Part shown: one piece after another, positions 43,439-51,393 of the stretch
Layout: each line of letters begins with the position of its first letter
Position numbering within the stretch: position 1 is the stretch's first letter
Program-made: the position numbers and the translations under genes
Notes under the pieces: generated by a model
The model's input: only the letters and a program-made list of their open reading frames with translations
Databases searched by the model: none
What the model was told of the DNA's origin: nothing
Source of the DNA: Deltaproteobacteria bacterium
Lineage (GTDB): Bacteria > Myxococcota_A > UBA9160 > SZUA-336
Direction: 5' to 3'
Length of the DNA stretch: 64,000 nucleotides
NCBI GenBank assembly: GCA_029261925.1
Contig: JAJDAJ010000077.1
Location: 19,988 to 83,987, forward strand

Positions 43439-44380
43439 ATGACCGACGGTGCCTGCGCGGGCGAGATCATCGACTTCCACACGCACGTGCAGCCCGACGC
43501 GGCGGAGGGCATCGCGTTCCAGCAGCGCTTCGGCGTCGCGCAGCCGCGCTACAGCGGTACGCCGGCGGAGCTGCTGCCGCTCATGGACGCCGCCGGCGTG
43601 CGCCGCGCACTGATGGTGCCCTGGCTCCCGGCGCAGGACCTGCTCGACGAGCGCCTCGCCAGTACCGGGGTCGACGGGAAGGCGCGCGAGGCGCACCGCC
43701 GCGAGGTTGTCGCGCGCTGGTCGGCGCTCAACCGCTGGGCCGTGGACACGGTCGCGAAGCATCCGGACCGCCTCTCGTGCCTGGTGGGGCTGGACCCGAT
43801 CCTGATGCGCGACGACGAGGTGGTCGCCGAGGTCGAGCGGGGGCTCGCGGCGGGCGCCACCGGGCTGAAGATCGCGCCGCTCTTCCTGCGCGCGGGGCCC
43901 GACGATCCGCGCGTCGCGATCGTCTTCGAGCAGGCGGCGCGCCACGGGGTCTTCGTGCTCTCGCAGGCCGGCGCGCACGGCTACGGCGATCAGCCCGACT
44001 GGGGGAACCCCTCGCGCTTCGAGGCGGTGCTGCGCGCCTGGCCGACCGTGGACGTGCAGCTCGCGCACCTGGGCATGGGTGGCGAGGCCGAGGTCGCCAG
44101 GCTGACGGCGCACTACCCCAACCTGTACGCCGCCACGTCGGCGCGGCTGCACGAGATCGGCCAGCCCGGAGGCTGGTCCCCGGAGGAGGCAGCCAGCTGG
44201 CTGCGCCGCATCGGCATCGATCGCGTGCTCTTCGGCACGAACTACCCCATGCACGACCCGGCGGCATTCATCGCTGTGATCCGCGCCCTGCCGCTGGACG
44301 ACGACGAGCGCGAGCGCGTGCTCTGGCGCAACGCCGCCGGCATCCTGGAGCGCGCCACGGCGCGCCTCCGGGGCACGTAG
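43439..44380 (+). CDS. amidohydrolase-2 family protein, HxH type
   Basis: A 313-residue amidohydrolase_2 protein, shorter than the four others in the window. It has the classical first motif IIDFHTHVQP (His-x-His), Lys in GLKIAPLFLRAG and LAHLGMGGEAE. At the position of the catalytic Asp of the family it reads LFGTNYPMHDP, so Asp is replaced by Asn. Relatives with this change may be lactonases or have altered chemistry. It lies in a plus-strand cluster before DUF2889, thiolase and DUF35 genes, so it may act on a product of that pathway. Confidence 0.83.
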   Translation: MTDGACAGEIIDFHTHVQPDAAEGIAFQQRFGVAQPRYSGTPAELLPLMDAAGVRRALMVPWLPAQDLLDERLASTGVDGKAREAHRREVVARWSALNRWAVDTVAKHPDRLSCLVGLDPILMRDDEVVAEVERGLAAGATGLKIAPLFLRAGPDDPRVAIVFEQAARHGVFVLSQAGAHGYGDQPDWGNPSRFEAVLRAWPTVDVQLAHLGMGGEAEVARLTAHYPNLYAATSARLHEIGQPGGWSPEEAASWLRRIGIDRVLFGTNYPMHDPAAFIAVIRALPLDDDERERVLWRNAAGILERATARLRGT

Positions 44381-44437
44381 CGGCCGGCGCGCGCCCGGCT
44401 CCACGCGGCCGCGGCGCTGTGGCACCATCGCCGGCGC

Positions 44438-45472
44438 ATGAGCAGCCCAGCGGCCGCGCCACCGCTCCACCCGCGCCACGGAATCCACGACCCGACGTCG
44501 GGTACGCCGGTGCGTGAACCCGGATCCCTGCGGCGCACCAGCACGATCGACATGCTGCGGCCCGACGGCGTCGCGGGCGCGCTGCTGCTGCGCGGCCGGG
44601 CGCGCGACCTGCGCACCGACGCCGCGGGCCGGGCCGAGGTCCTCGCGGTCGCCACGCTCGAGGCGCGGGTGGCCGCCGCGGCGCGCCGCGAGCTGCTCGA
44701 GATCCGCACCGCGCCCGAAGAGCCTGCCGCGGCGAAGCTGATCGGGACCCCGGCGTCGACGGGCTTTCGCGCCGTCGTCGACGAGGCCATGCCCTGGCAG
44801 CGCGAGGCGCGCACCCTGCTCTACCTGCTGCTGGACGACCTGCCGGTGGCCACGCTGGTCTCGGGCTACGCCACGCAGGTCGCGCAGCGGGCGCCGACGC
44901 GCGTGGATCGCTCGCGGCTCCTGCAGCAGCCCGATCTCTGCGCGGGCTGGCGTACGGGCGCCACGATCCTCTCGGAGATCGAGCAGACCGGACACGTCCC
45001 GGTGGTCACCGGCGCGGACGCGCCGCCCCTGGCGCGCCGGGACGACCCGGTCGCCTGGCACCCGCTCGATCCCCTGCCCGACCACTCCATGCGCCGCCAC
45101 CGCCGCCTGGACCTGCTCCGCGACGGCGACGCGATCGCCGTCGACGTGCTCTTCCGCGACAGCCACATGGCTCCGGGCGGTCGCGAGACCATCGTGCACG
45201 AGTACACCGTGCAGGCGCGCCTCGACCCGGGCTCGCTCGAGATCACCGGGATCGAGGCCACGCCGCAGGTGCTCCCCTGGGTCGAGTGCTCGCTCGCCGC
45301 CGCCAGTGCGCTCGAGATCGCGGGCCGCTCGACGCGCGGGCTGCGACCGCACGTGCGCGCGGAGCTGACCGGGCCGGCCACCTGCACCCACCTCAACGAC
45401 ACCCTCCGCTCCCTGGAGGACGTGGTCGCGCTCGCCGGCCTGCTGCCGGTGCGCGAGACGGAGACCGCATGA
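44438..45472 (+). CDS. DUF2889 family protein
   Basis: A 344-residue protein that I place in the DUF2889 family from its C-terminal region CTHLNDTLRSLEDVV and the upstream arrangement of REPGSLRRTSTIDM and GLRPHVRAEL. No enzyme function is known for the family, which often sits near CoA or lipid catabolic genes. Here its stop overlaps the ATG of the thiolase gene by four bases (ATGA), so the two are coupled. A weak -10 with an upstream TG (TG-G-CACCAT) lies nine bases before the ATG at 44438. Membrane segments are not obvious. Confidence 0.7.
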   Translation: MSSPAAAPPLHPRHGIHDPTSGTPVREPGSLRRTSTIDMLRPDGVAGALLLRGRARDLRTDAAGRAEVLAVATLEARVAAAARRELLEIRTAPEEPAAAKLIGTPASTGFRAVVDEAMPWQREARTLLYLLLDDLPVATLVSGYATQVAQRAPTRVDRSRLLQQPDLCAGWRTGATILSEIEQTGHVPVVTGADAPPLARRDDPVAWHPLDPLPDHSMRRHRRLDLLRDGDAIAVDVLFRDSHMAPGGRETIVHEYTVQARLDPGSLEITGIEATPQVLPWVECSLAAASALEIAGRSTRGLRPHVRAELTGPATCTHLNDTLRSLEDVVALAGLLPVRETETA

Positions 45473-46689
45473 GCATCAAGGATCAGGCCGCGATCGTCGG
45501 CGTGGGCGCCACGCCCTACTACAAGCGGGGCCAGTCGTATCCCGAGACCGAGATGTCGATGGCCTGCAAGGCGATCATCGGCGCGCTCGACGACGCCGGA
45601 CTCACGGTCGACGACCTCGACGGCTTCGCCATCTACTCGTTCGCCTGCGACCCCGCCGAGGTCGCGTCCCTGCTCGGCGTTCCCGAGGTGCGCTTTGCCG
45701 CCTCGCTGACGTCGGGGGGCGGCGGCTGCGCGGGAGCGCTGGGGCTGGCCGCGGCGGCGATCCACGGCGGCATGGCGAACGTCTGCGTGAGCCTGATGAC
45801 GCTGCAGCAGCTCAACCGCCGCCTCGGCGGCAGCGCGGTCGGCGGAACGCTCGCCTACGCGAGCGCCGGCGGAAGCAGCAGCCCGTACGGCGGCAGCGGC
45901 ATCCCGCCCTCGGCGGCGTTCACCGCGAACGCGGGGCTCCTGTCGCCGGGCCACAGCTTCTCGATCCTGGCGCGACGCCACATGCACCTGTACGGCACGA
46001 CGCGCGAGCACTTCGCCGACGTCGCGATCTCGCAGCGCGACAACGCCATCCGCCGCCCCGAGACGGCGCAGCAGACCAAGCCACTGACGCGCGACGACTA
46101 CTTCAGCGCGCGCATGATCTCGGACCCCCTGTGCCTGTTCGACTACACGCAGGAGAACGACGGGGCCGTCGCCGTGATCACCGTCTCGGCCGAGCGCGCG
46201 CGCGACCTGCGCCAGCCGCCCGTGTACATCATGGGCTCGGCCCACGGCGGTACCGGGCGCTGGGGGCCGGCGATCTTCAAGTACTTCCAGGCGCCCGACG
46301 CCGAGTTCGCGTCGTCGGGCCACCGGCCGGTGGCGAAGCGAATGTACGAGATGGCGGGGGTCGGGCCGCAGGACGTCGACGTGGCGCTGCTGTACGACCA
46401 CTTCTCGCCGCTGGTGATCATGCAGCTCGAGGACTACGGCTTCTGCCCGATCGGCCAGGGCGGGCCCTTCGTGGCGGCGGGCAACCACCGCTGGCCCGGT
46501 GGCTCGATCCCGGTGAACACCCACGGCGGGAACCTTTCCGAGGCCTACATCATCGGCATGACGCACGTGCGCGAGGCGGTCGAGCAGCTTCGCGGCACCG
46601 CGGTCAACCAGGTCGAGGGCGCCGAGATCGCGCTGGTCTCCGGCGGCCCGGCGGCCCTGCCCGTCAGCGGCACCCTGCTGCGGAGGTGA
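45469..46689 (+). CDS. SCP2-type thiolase / thiolase-like aldolase
   Basis: A 406-residue thiolase of the SCP2 or lipid-transfer group. It starts MSIKDQAAIVGVGATPYYKRG. A Cys lies in the glycine-rich turn SGGGGCAGALG (Cys87), near the usual nucleophile position, and the final loop is VNTHGGNLSEAYIIG. In this group activity can be thiolysis or, as in Ltp2, retro-aldol cleavage of a steroid side chain with a DUF35 partner. The next gene encodes exactly such a DUF35 protein. The start overlaps the DUF2889 stop. Function as thiolase or aldolase is open. Confidence 0.87.
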   Translation: MSIKDQAAIVGVGATPYYKRGQSYPETEMSMACKAIIGALDDAGLTVDDLDGFAIYSFACDPAEVASLLGVPEVRFAASLTSGGGGCAGALGLAAAAIHGGMANVCVSLMTLQQLNRRLGGSAVGGTLAYASAGGSSSPYGGSGIPPSAAFTANAGLLSPGHSFSILARRHMHLYGTTREHFADVAISQRDNAIRRPETAQQTKPLTRDDYFSARMISDPLCLFDYTQENDGAVAVITVSAERARDLRQPPVYIMGSAHGGTGRWGPAIFKYFQAPDAEFASSGHRPVAKRMYEMAGVGPQDVDVALLYDHFSPLVIMQLEDYGFCPIGQGGPFVAAGNHRWPGGSIPVNTHGGNLSEAYIIGMTHVREAVEQLRGTAVNQVEGAEIALVSGGPAALPVSGTLLRR

Positions 46690-46694
46690 GCGAG

Positions 46695-47138
46695 ATGAGC
46701 GACGGCACGCCGGGAGTCTTCCCCAGCATCATGACCGCGACCTTCGCGGACGAGACCACGCAGCCCTTCTGGGACGCCGCGGCCGAGGACCGCCTGGTGG
46801 CGCCCCGCTGCAGCGGCTGCGGCACCTTCCACCTGCCGCCCGTGCCGATCTGCTTCGCGTGCCGGGGCACGCAGACCGAGTGGGTCGAGCTGCCCGGCAC
46901 CGGCAGCGTGTACAGCTTCACGGTCGTGCGCCACCCGCTCTCGCCCGACCTCTCGAGCTCGGTGCCCTACGCGACCGGGATCATCGAGCTGGACGGGACC
47001 CAGGGCGCCGGCGCCCGGATGATCGCCAACATCATCGACTGCGACGTCGAGGCGATCGACATCGGTGACCGGGTGGAGATCGTCTTCGAGCACCTCGACG
47101 AGATCTCGGTGCCGCGCTTCCGTCCCGCGAGCAGCTGA
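46695..47138 (+). CDS. DUF35 / OB-fold zinc-ribbon acyl-CoA-associated protein
   Basis: A 147-residue protein with the DUF35 layout: N-terminal helix (FWDAAAEDRLVAPR), zinc ribbon CSGC-x12-CFAC (about 39-57) and an OB-fold with GSVYSFTVVRHPLSPDL. DUF35 proteins bind CoA esters and partner with SCP2-type thiolases in steroid side-chain cleavage and with other CoA enzymes. The gene begins five bases after the thiolase stop codon, a tight pair that argues for a complex. GAGGTGAGCGAG provides the ribosome site for the ATG at 46695. Confidence 0.88.
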   Translation: MSDGTPGVFPSIMTATFADETTQPFWDAAAEDRLVAPRCSGCGTFHLPPVPICFACRGTQTEWVELPGTGSVYSFTVVRHPLSPDLSSSVPYATGIIELDGTQGAGARMIANIIDCDVEAIDIGDRVEIVFEHLDEISVPRFRPASS

Positions 47139-47158
47139 GCCGGCTGCGGGCGAGGGAC

Positions 47159-48205
47159 TCAGCGACCCCTGTAGTCGGTGGACTCCGCGAGCTCCGCGGC
47201 GCGCTTGATCAGATCCACGATGATGGGCCCGAAGGCCACGAGCTTCTCGTCGCCGCTGGTCTGCGAGCGCTTGTAGCCCTGCTCGAGCACGATACCGAGC
47301 TTCCAGCGCGCCAGGATCAGGTAGTAGTCCATGTCGTCGACCTGGCGACCGGACTCGCGCGCGAAGTACTCCATCAGCTCGGTCTTGCCCGGCATGCCGG
47401 TGAGGTCGACGTAGCTCGCGTCGGAAGCAGCGCTGGTGTCCTCGGGCCAGGACTGCAGGACCCAGGCCAGGTCGATCTTCGGATCCCCGATGGTCCCCAT
47501 CTCCCAGTCCACGATCGCCGCCATGCGCGCGGGCGCGCCGTGCTCGAACATGACGTTGGCAAACTGGTAGTCGCCGTGCATCAGGCCCGGCACGTAGTCG
47601 AGCGGCCGGTGCGCCTGGAGCCACTTCGTGGCCACCTCCAGCCCCTCGAGCTCCCGCGTCTTCACGCGGTCGTAGAAGCGCATCCAGCGCTCGACCTGGC
47701 GCTCGTGGTAGCCCTCGGGGCGGCCGAAGCCCTCGAGGCCCCGCGCGCGCCAGTCCAGCTTCGACATCCTCGCGACGCCGTCGACCAGCTGGAAGGCCAG
47801 CCCCCGGCGCGCCTCGATGTCGTCCTGGAAGGGCTCGGGCCAGGTGTCGCCCATGTTCATCGGCGACCAGCCATCCACGAAGCCCATCATGTAGAACGTG
47901 GCGCCGAGCACCCCCGGATCGGTGCAGACCGCGATGGCCTCGGTGTGGGGAACGTCGCTGCCCTTGAGCGCCTCGATGATGCGCCACTCGCGCAGGATGC
48001 CGTCGTTGCGCCCCTCGGCTGCGCCCGCCGGCGGCTTGCGCAGGGCGGCGCGAAGTCCCCCGCGCCTCACGTCGAAGATCTCGTTCTGGCTGCCGCCCGA
48101 GATGTAGCCGATCTCGAGGCGCTCTCCGCGCCCCGGGAGGTCCTGGGCATCCATCCACGCGCCGAGGCGCTCGCTGTCGATCGTGGGGGTCGGTGCTTCG
48201 CTCAA
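47159..48205 (-). CDS. APH-like kinase, ACAD10/LvaA type
   Basis: A 348-residue protein kinase-like fold enzyme of the aminoglycoside phosphotransferase family. Catalytic loop LMHGDYQFANVMFE, metal site IVDWEMGTIGDPKIDLAW and an ATP-binding head (GGSQNEIFDVRRGG) are seen. Close relatives are the kinase part of ACAD10/11 and LvaA, which phosphorylate hydroxyacyl-CoA before dehydration. The start is TTG at 48205 with GGAGAG six bases upstream. It is convergent with the DUF35 gene. A role in hydroxyacyl-CoA metabolism with the nearby acyl-CoA enzymes is plausible; antibiotic resistance is unlikely. Confidence 0.82.
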   Translation of the reverse strand: MSEAPTPTIDSERLGAWMDAQDLPGRGERLEIGYISGGSQNEIFDVRRGGLRAALRKPPAGAAEGRNDGILREWRIIEALKGSDVPHTEAIAVCTDPGVLGATFYMMGFVDGWSPMNMGDTWPEPFQDDIEARRGLAFQLVDGVARMSKLDWRARGLEGFGRPEGYHERQVERWMRFYDRVKTRELEGLEVATKWLQAHRPLDYVPGLMHGDYQFANVMFEHGAPARMAAIVDWEMGTIGDPKIDLAWVLQSWPEDTSAASDASYVDLTGMPGKTELMEYFARESGRQVDDMDYYLILARWKLGIVLEQGYKRSQTSGDEKLVAFGPIIVDLIKRAAELAESTDYRGR

Positions 48206-48266
48206 GGGTCGCTCTCCGCGGCTGGGAACCTGGGCGTGGGCGCGCGGCCCGCGCCGACCAGTGAAT

Positions 48267-48331
48267 CACAGATCGACCGGCGCCGGCCAGCGGCGCGACG
48301 GGGCGGGGCGGGTTCTTCAGCGGCCTGCTAG
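48267..48331. repeat. decayed end of a CTAG-ended inverted-repeat element
   Basis: The segment ends GGGTTCTTCAGCGGCCTGCTAG, two mismatches from the right end of the intact element at 62322-62488, and the 40 bases before it also match that element with small gaps. No matching left end is found. The final CTAG supplies the TAG stop codon of the P450 gene on the minus strand. Confidence 0.6.
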
Positions 48332-49521
48332 ATCTGCACCGGCACCGTGTCGAAGCCGCGCACGTGCGCCTGGTAGGTGCGCGTGAGCCCGGACTCGTCC
48401 ACCCGGTAGTCCGGGAAGCGCGCCGCGATCTCCTCGAGGGCGATCTGCGCCTCGAGGCGCGCCAGCGACTTGCCGATGCACACGTGGTGGCCGTGGCCGA
48501 AGTACAGCTGGCGGTCCGCCACGCGATGGATGTCGAGCCGATCGGGATCGTCGAACTCGCGCGGATCCCTGCCGGCCGCGCCGGTGACCAGCGCGACCCG
48601 CGCATCCTTCGGGATGGTGACGCCGTCGAAGTCCACGTCTCGCTGACACACGCGCCCCTGGAACTGCGACGGGGCGTCGTAGCGCAGCACCTCTTCCACC
48701 GCCTGCGGGATCAGCGAGGGATCGTCCCAGAGCTGCTGACGCTGCTCCGGCTCCTCGGCCAGGTACACCACGCAGTTCCCGATCAGCTTCATGGTGGTCT
48801 CGTAGCCGGCCGACGCGAGCAGGAAGACGAAGGAGCCCATCTCGTCGTCGGTGAGCCGCCGCGAGCTGCCGTCCACGTCGTCGAGCTCGCTGCTCGCCAG
48901 GATCGTGATCAGGTCGTCGCGGGGCTCGCGCCGGCGCTGCTCGAGCAGCCGCTGGAGCATGGCCTCGTCGCGCTCGCGCGCCGCCCCCGCGTCGGGGTGC
49001 GGCGCACCCGTGACGGGATCACGCGCCAGGAAGAGATCGGTGCCGTGTCGGAACTCGTCGCGCTCCTCCTCGGGAATGCCGAGCAGCGCGCTGATCACGT
49101 CCATCGGCAGACGGCGCGAGAAGGCCTCCTGGAGCTCGCCGCCGCCCTGCTTCACGAAGGCGTCGAGCAGCCGGCGCGCGATCGCCCGCACCTCGCGCTC
49201 GAGCACGGCGATCCGCCGCGGTGTGAACCCCTTCGCGATCAGCGTTCGAAAGCGCACGTGGCGCGGCGGATCCATGCCGATGATCGAGAACGTCTCGCCG
49301 GAGATCTCTCCGCGGTTCTCCAGCAGCGGCCCGAGGCGCGAGCTGAAGGTCTTCCAGTCGAGCGTCGCGTTCCACACGTCCTCGAAGCGGAACAGCGCGT
49401 AGATGTCCATCTCCGGGTTGTAGGCACAGGGCTCGTTCTCGAGGAAGTGCCGGTAGGCCGGAAACGGATCCTCCTGGAGCTGCTTCGAGTACGGTTCGTA
49501 GAGCACGTCGCATCTCTCCAT
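48328..49521 (-). CDS. cytochrome P450
   Basis: A 397-residue P450. The heme loop is FGHGHHVCIGKSLARLE with Cys at about 348, the I helix has LASAGYETT and the K helix EEVLRYDAP. The ATG at 49521 begins MERCDVLYEPYSKQLQEDPFP. Its stop codon is the TAG of a repeat-element end, so the natural C-terminus may have been changed by that element; the end DTVPVQI still looks normal for the family. It is divergent from an SDR gene and shares a symmetric -10 region with it. Substrate unknown. Confidence 0.92.
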   Translation of the reverse strand: MERCDVLYEPYSKQLQEDPFPAYRHFLENEPCAYNPEMDIYALFRFEDVWNATLDWKTFSSRLGPLLENRGEISGETFSIIGMDPPRHVRFRTLIAKGFTPRRIAVLEREVRAIARRLLDAFVKQGGGELQEAFSRRLPMDVISALLGIPEEERDEFRHGTDLFLARDPVTGAPHPDAGAARERDEAMLQRLLEQRRREPRDDLITILASSELDDVDGSSRRLTDDEMGSFVFLLASAGYETTMKLIGNCVVYLAEEPEQRQQLWDDPSLIPQAVEEVLRYDAPSQFQGRVCQRDVDFDGVTIPKDARVALVTGAAGRDPREFDDPDRLDIHRVADRQLYFGHGHHVCIGKSLARLEAQIALEEIAARFPDYRVDESGLTRTYQAHVRGFDTVPVQI

Positions 49522-49545
49522 GGCCCGGGCGGGGCGCGTCCACGG

Positions 49546-49553
49546 AGTATACT
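49546..49553. promoter_or_regulatory. palindromic divergent -10 element
   Basis: AGTATACT is self-complementary, so TATACT is read on both strands (plus 49548-49553, minus 49546-49551). The plus start codons follow by 10 (49564) or 31 bases (49585); the P450 start on the minus strand follows by 24 bases. Confidence 0.5.
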
Positions 49554-49584
49554 GGGCGGATGGATGACACGGGAGAGCGCCGCG

Positions 49585-50418
49585 ATGGATGACGTGCTGG
49601 GCTATCAGGGCAAGCGGGTGGTCGTGACCGGCTCCGCCTCGGGCATGGGCGAGGCGACCGCTGGAGTGCTGGTCGACGTCGGGGCCGAGGTGATCGGGCT
49701 CGACATCGCCCCGACGAAGGTCGCGGTGGCCAAGAGCCTGGAGCTCGACCTGCGCGACACGGCGTCGATCGCCGCCGCGGTCGAGGCCGTGGGCTCGCCG
49801 GTCGCTGCGGTCTTCAGCGTGGCCGGGCTGCCCGGGCCCCCGTTCTCGGACCTCGACACCATGCTGGTGAACTTCGTGGGACCGAGGCTGCTGATCGAGT
49901 CGCTCGTGCCCTCCATGCCGGCGGGCTCGGCCGTCGCCTGCGTGGCGTCGACGGCGGGCCTGGGCTGGCAGCAGAGCGTGGCCGAGCTCATGCCGCTGGT
50001 CTCGGCGCCCGACTTCGAGTCGGGCCGCGCCTGGTGCGAGACGAACGCTCCCATGCTCGAGGAGGCGGGCGGCTACGTGCTCTCGAAGAAGGCCATGAAC
50101 ATCTGGGTGGCCTGGCGCGCCGCCACGCTCCTGCCCCGCGGGGTCCGCCTCAACTGCACCAATCCGGGCCCGACCGACACGGGGATGATGCCGGCTTTCG
50201 AGGCGCAGTCCGGCGCCGAGCTGATCAACCGCTTCGTGGGCCCCTCGGGCCGGCGCTCGACCTCGATCGAGCAGGCCTGGCCGCTGGTCTTCCTGAACAG
50301 CCCGCACTGCTCCTACGTCGCGGGCGAGGCGCTGCACACCGACGCGGGCTTCACCGGCGCGCTGATCACGGGTCAGATCGACGCCGAGATGCCCGACGAG
50401 ACGGCGCGCCGCAAGTAG
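49585..50418 (+). CDS. short-chain dehydrogenase, 3-alpha-hydroxysteroid dehydrogenase-like
   Basis: A 277-residue SDR. The cofactor loop is TGSASGMGEAT, and the active site has Ser in VASTAG and Tyr and Lys in YVLSKKAM, followed by NPGPTDTGMMP. The long insert between Ser and Tyr (about 40 residues) and the absence of a classical NNAG resemble 3-alpha-hydroxysteroid dehydrogenase/carbonyl reductase of Comamonas. GGGAGAG lies seven bases before the ATG at 49585; an in-frame ATG at 49564 would add seven residues and sit close to the -10. Divergent from a P450, which supports a steroid or terpenoid alcohol as substrate. Confidence 0.85.
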   Translation: MDDVLGYQGKRVVVTGSASGMGEATAGVLVDVGAEVIGLDIAPTKVAVAKSLELDLRDTASIAAAVEAVGSPVAAVFSVAGLPGPPFSDLDTMLVNFVGPRLLIESLVPSMPAGSAVACVASTAGLGWQQSVAELMPLVSAPDFESGRAWCETNAPMLEEAGGYVLSKKAMNIWVAWRAATLLPRGVRLNCTNPGPTDTGMMPAFEAQSGAELINRFVGPSGRRSTSIEQAWPLVFLNSPHCSYVAGEALHTDAGFTGALITGQIDAEMPDETARRK

Positions 50419-50433
50419 CGCCGGGCCCCCGGC

Positions 50434-51291
50434 TCAGAGCTCCGTCGGCCGGTTCACGAAGCGGCGTGCGGCGGGCGACCAGAACCAGCCCCCGCCAGCG
50501 CGCGTTCCCCCGTCCACCGGCACGTTGTGCCCGGTGACGTAGCTCGACAGGTCCGAGGCCAGGAAGAGCGCCACGCGCGCCTGCTCCTCGGGCCAGCCCA
50601 GGCGGCCCACCGGGGCCCACGAGGTCCAGAGATCCTCGTGCTCCTCCCAGCCCGAGATGTAGTCCACCTGCGGCGTCTGGCAGAGATCCGTGCCGATGCC
50701 GTTGACGCGGATCCCGTGGCGGCCGTGCGCGACCGCCAGGCAGGTGGTGAACTGCGCGACCGCGGCCTTCATCGCGCCGTACACGGGCTCTGCCGGGTAG
50801 CCGCGCATGCCCTCGACCGAGTGCAGGTTCACGATCGAGCCGCCGCCGCGCTCGATCATCGGCTCGAGGAAGGCGTGCGTGACCAGGAGAACGTGGTGGA
50901 AGTTGATGCGGTACATCGCGTCCCAGGTCTCGGGCGTCGACGAGCGGAACGGCGCCAGCGGGCGATAGTCGCCCACGTTGTTGACCAGCACGTCGATCCC
51001 GCCGTGCGTCTCGAGCACCGCGGCGGCCAGGCGCCCCACGTCGGCGGCCTCGCGCACGTCGAGCACGTGGGCGCGCGCGGTACCGCCGGCGGCCTCGACG
51101 TCGGAGACGACGCGCCCGGCGCGCTCCGGGTCGATCTCGGCGATCTCCAGCGCCGCGCCGTGCTGCGCGAACAGGCGCGCGATGGCGCCGCCGATGCCCT
51201 CTCCCCCGCCGGTGACCACGGCGACCTTGCCGTCGAGCAGCCGGCTCCAGTCCTCGATCGCGGGTACGTTCTCCGGACGCTGCGTGCTCAT
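50434..51291 (-). CDS. short-chain dehydrogenase/reductase
   Basis: A 285-residue classical SDR. It has TGGGEGIGGAI, LVNNVGDYRPL, Ser in NLHSVEG and Tyr and Lys in YGAMK, and ends with VPVDGGT and a short Trp-containing tail (GGGWFWSPAARRFVN) that is longer than usual. The ATG at 51291 has GAGGAGAG upstream, and TAGAAT on the minus strand about 50 bases further is a likely -10. It is convergent with the other SDR gene. Alcohol dehydrogenase or ketoreductase in catabolism; substrate unknown. Confidence 0.87.
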   Translation of the reverse strand: MSTQRPENVPAIEDWSRLLDGKVAVVTGGGEGIGGAIARLFAQHGAALEIAEIDPERAGRVVSDVEAAGGTARAHVLDVREAADVGRLAAAVLETHGGIDVLVNNVGDYRPLAPFRSSTPETWDAMYRINFHHVLLVTHAFLEPMIERGGGSIVNLHSVEGMRGYPAEPVYGAMKAAVAQFTTCLAVAHGRHGIRVNGIGTDLCQTPQVDYISGWEEHEDLWTSWAPVGRLGWPEEQARVALFLASDLSSYVTGHNVPVDGGTRAGGGWFWSPAARRFVNRPTEL

Positions 51292-51393
51292 GCGCTCTCC
51301 TCGCGTTCGCGTGGTCGTGGGCCGCGCATTCTACGCCGCGGCGAGCGGCTGTAGTACGATGCGGCCCACGCGAGAACGCGAGGGAGACGAGGC

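Noticed and set aside
47159..48205. Aminoglycoside resistance gene
   Set aside because: Active-site context and neighbours match ACAD10/LvaA kinases of CoA metabolism; no resistance-gene surroundings are seen.
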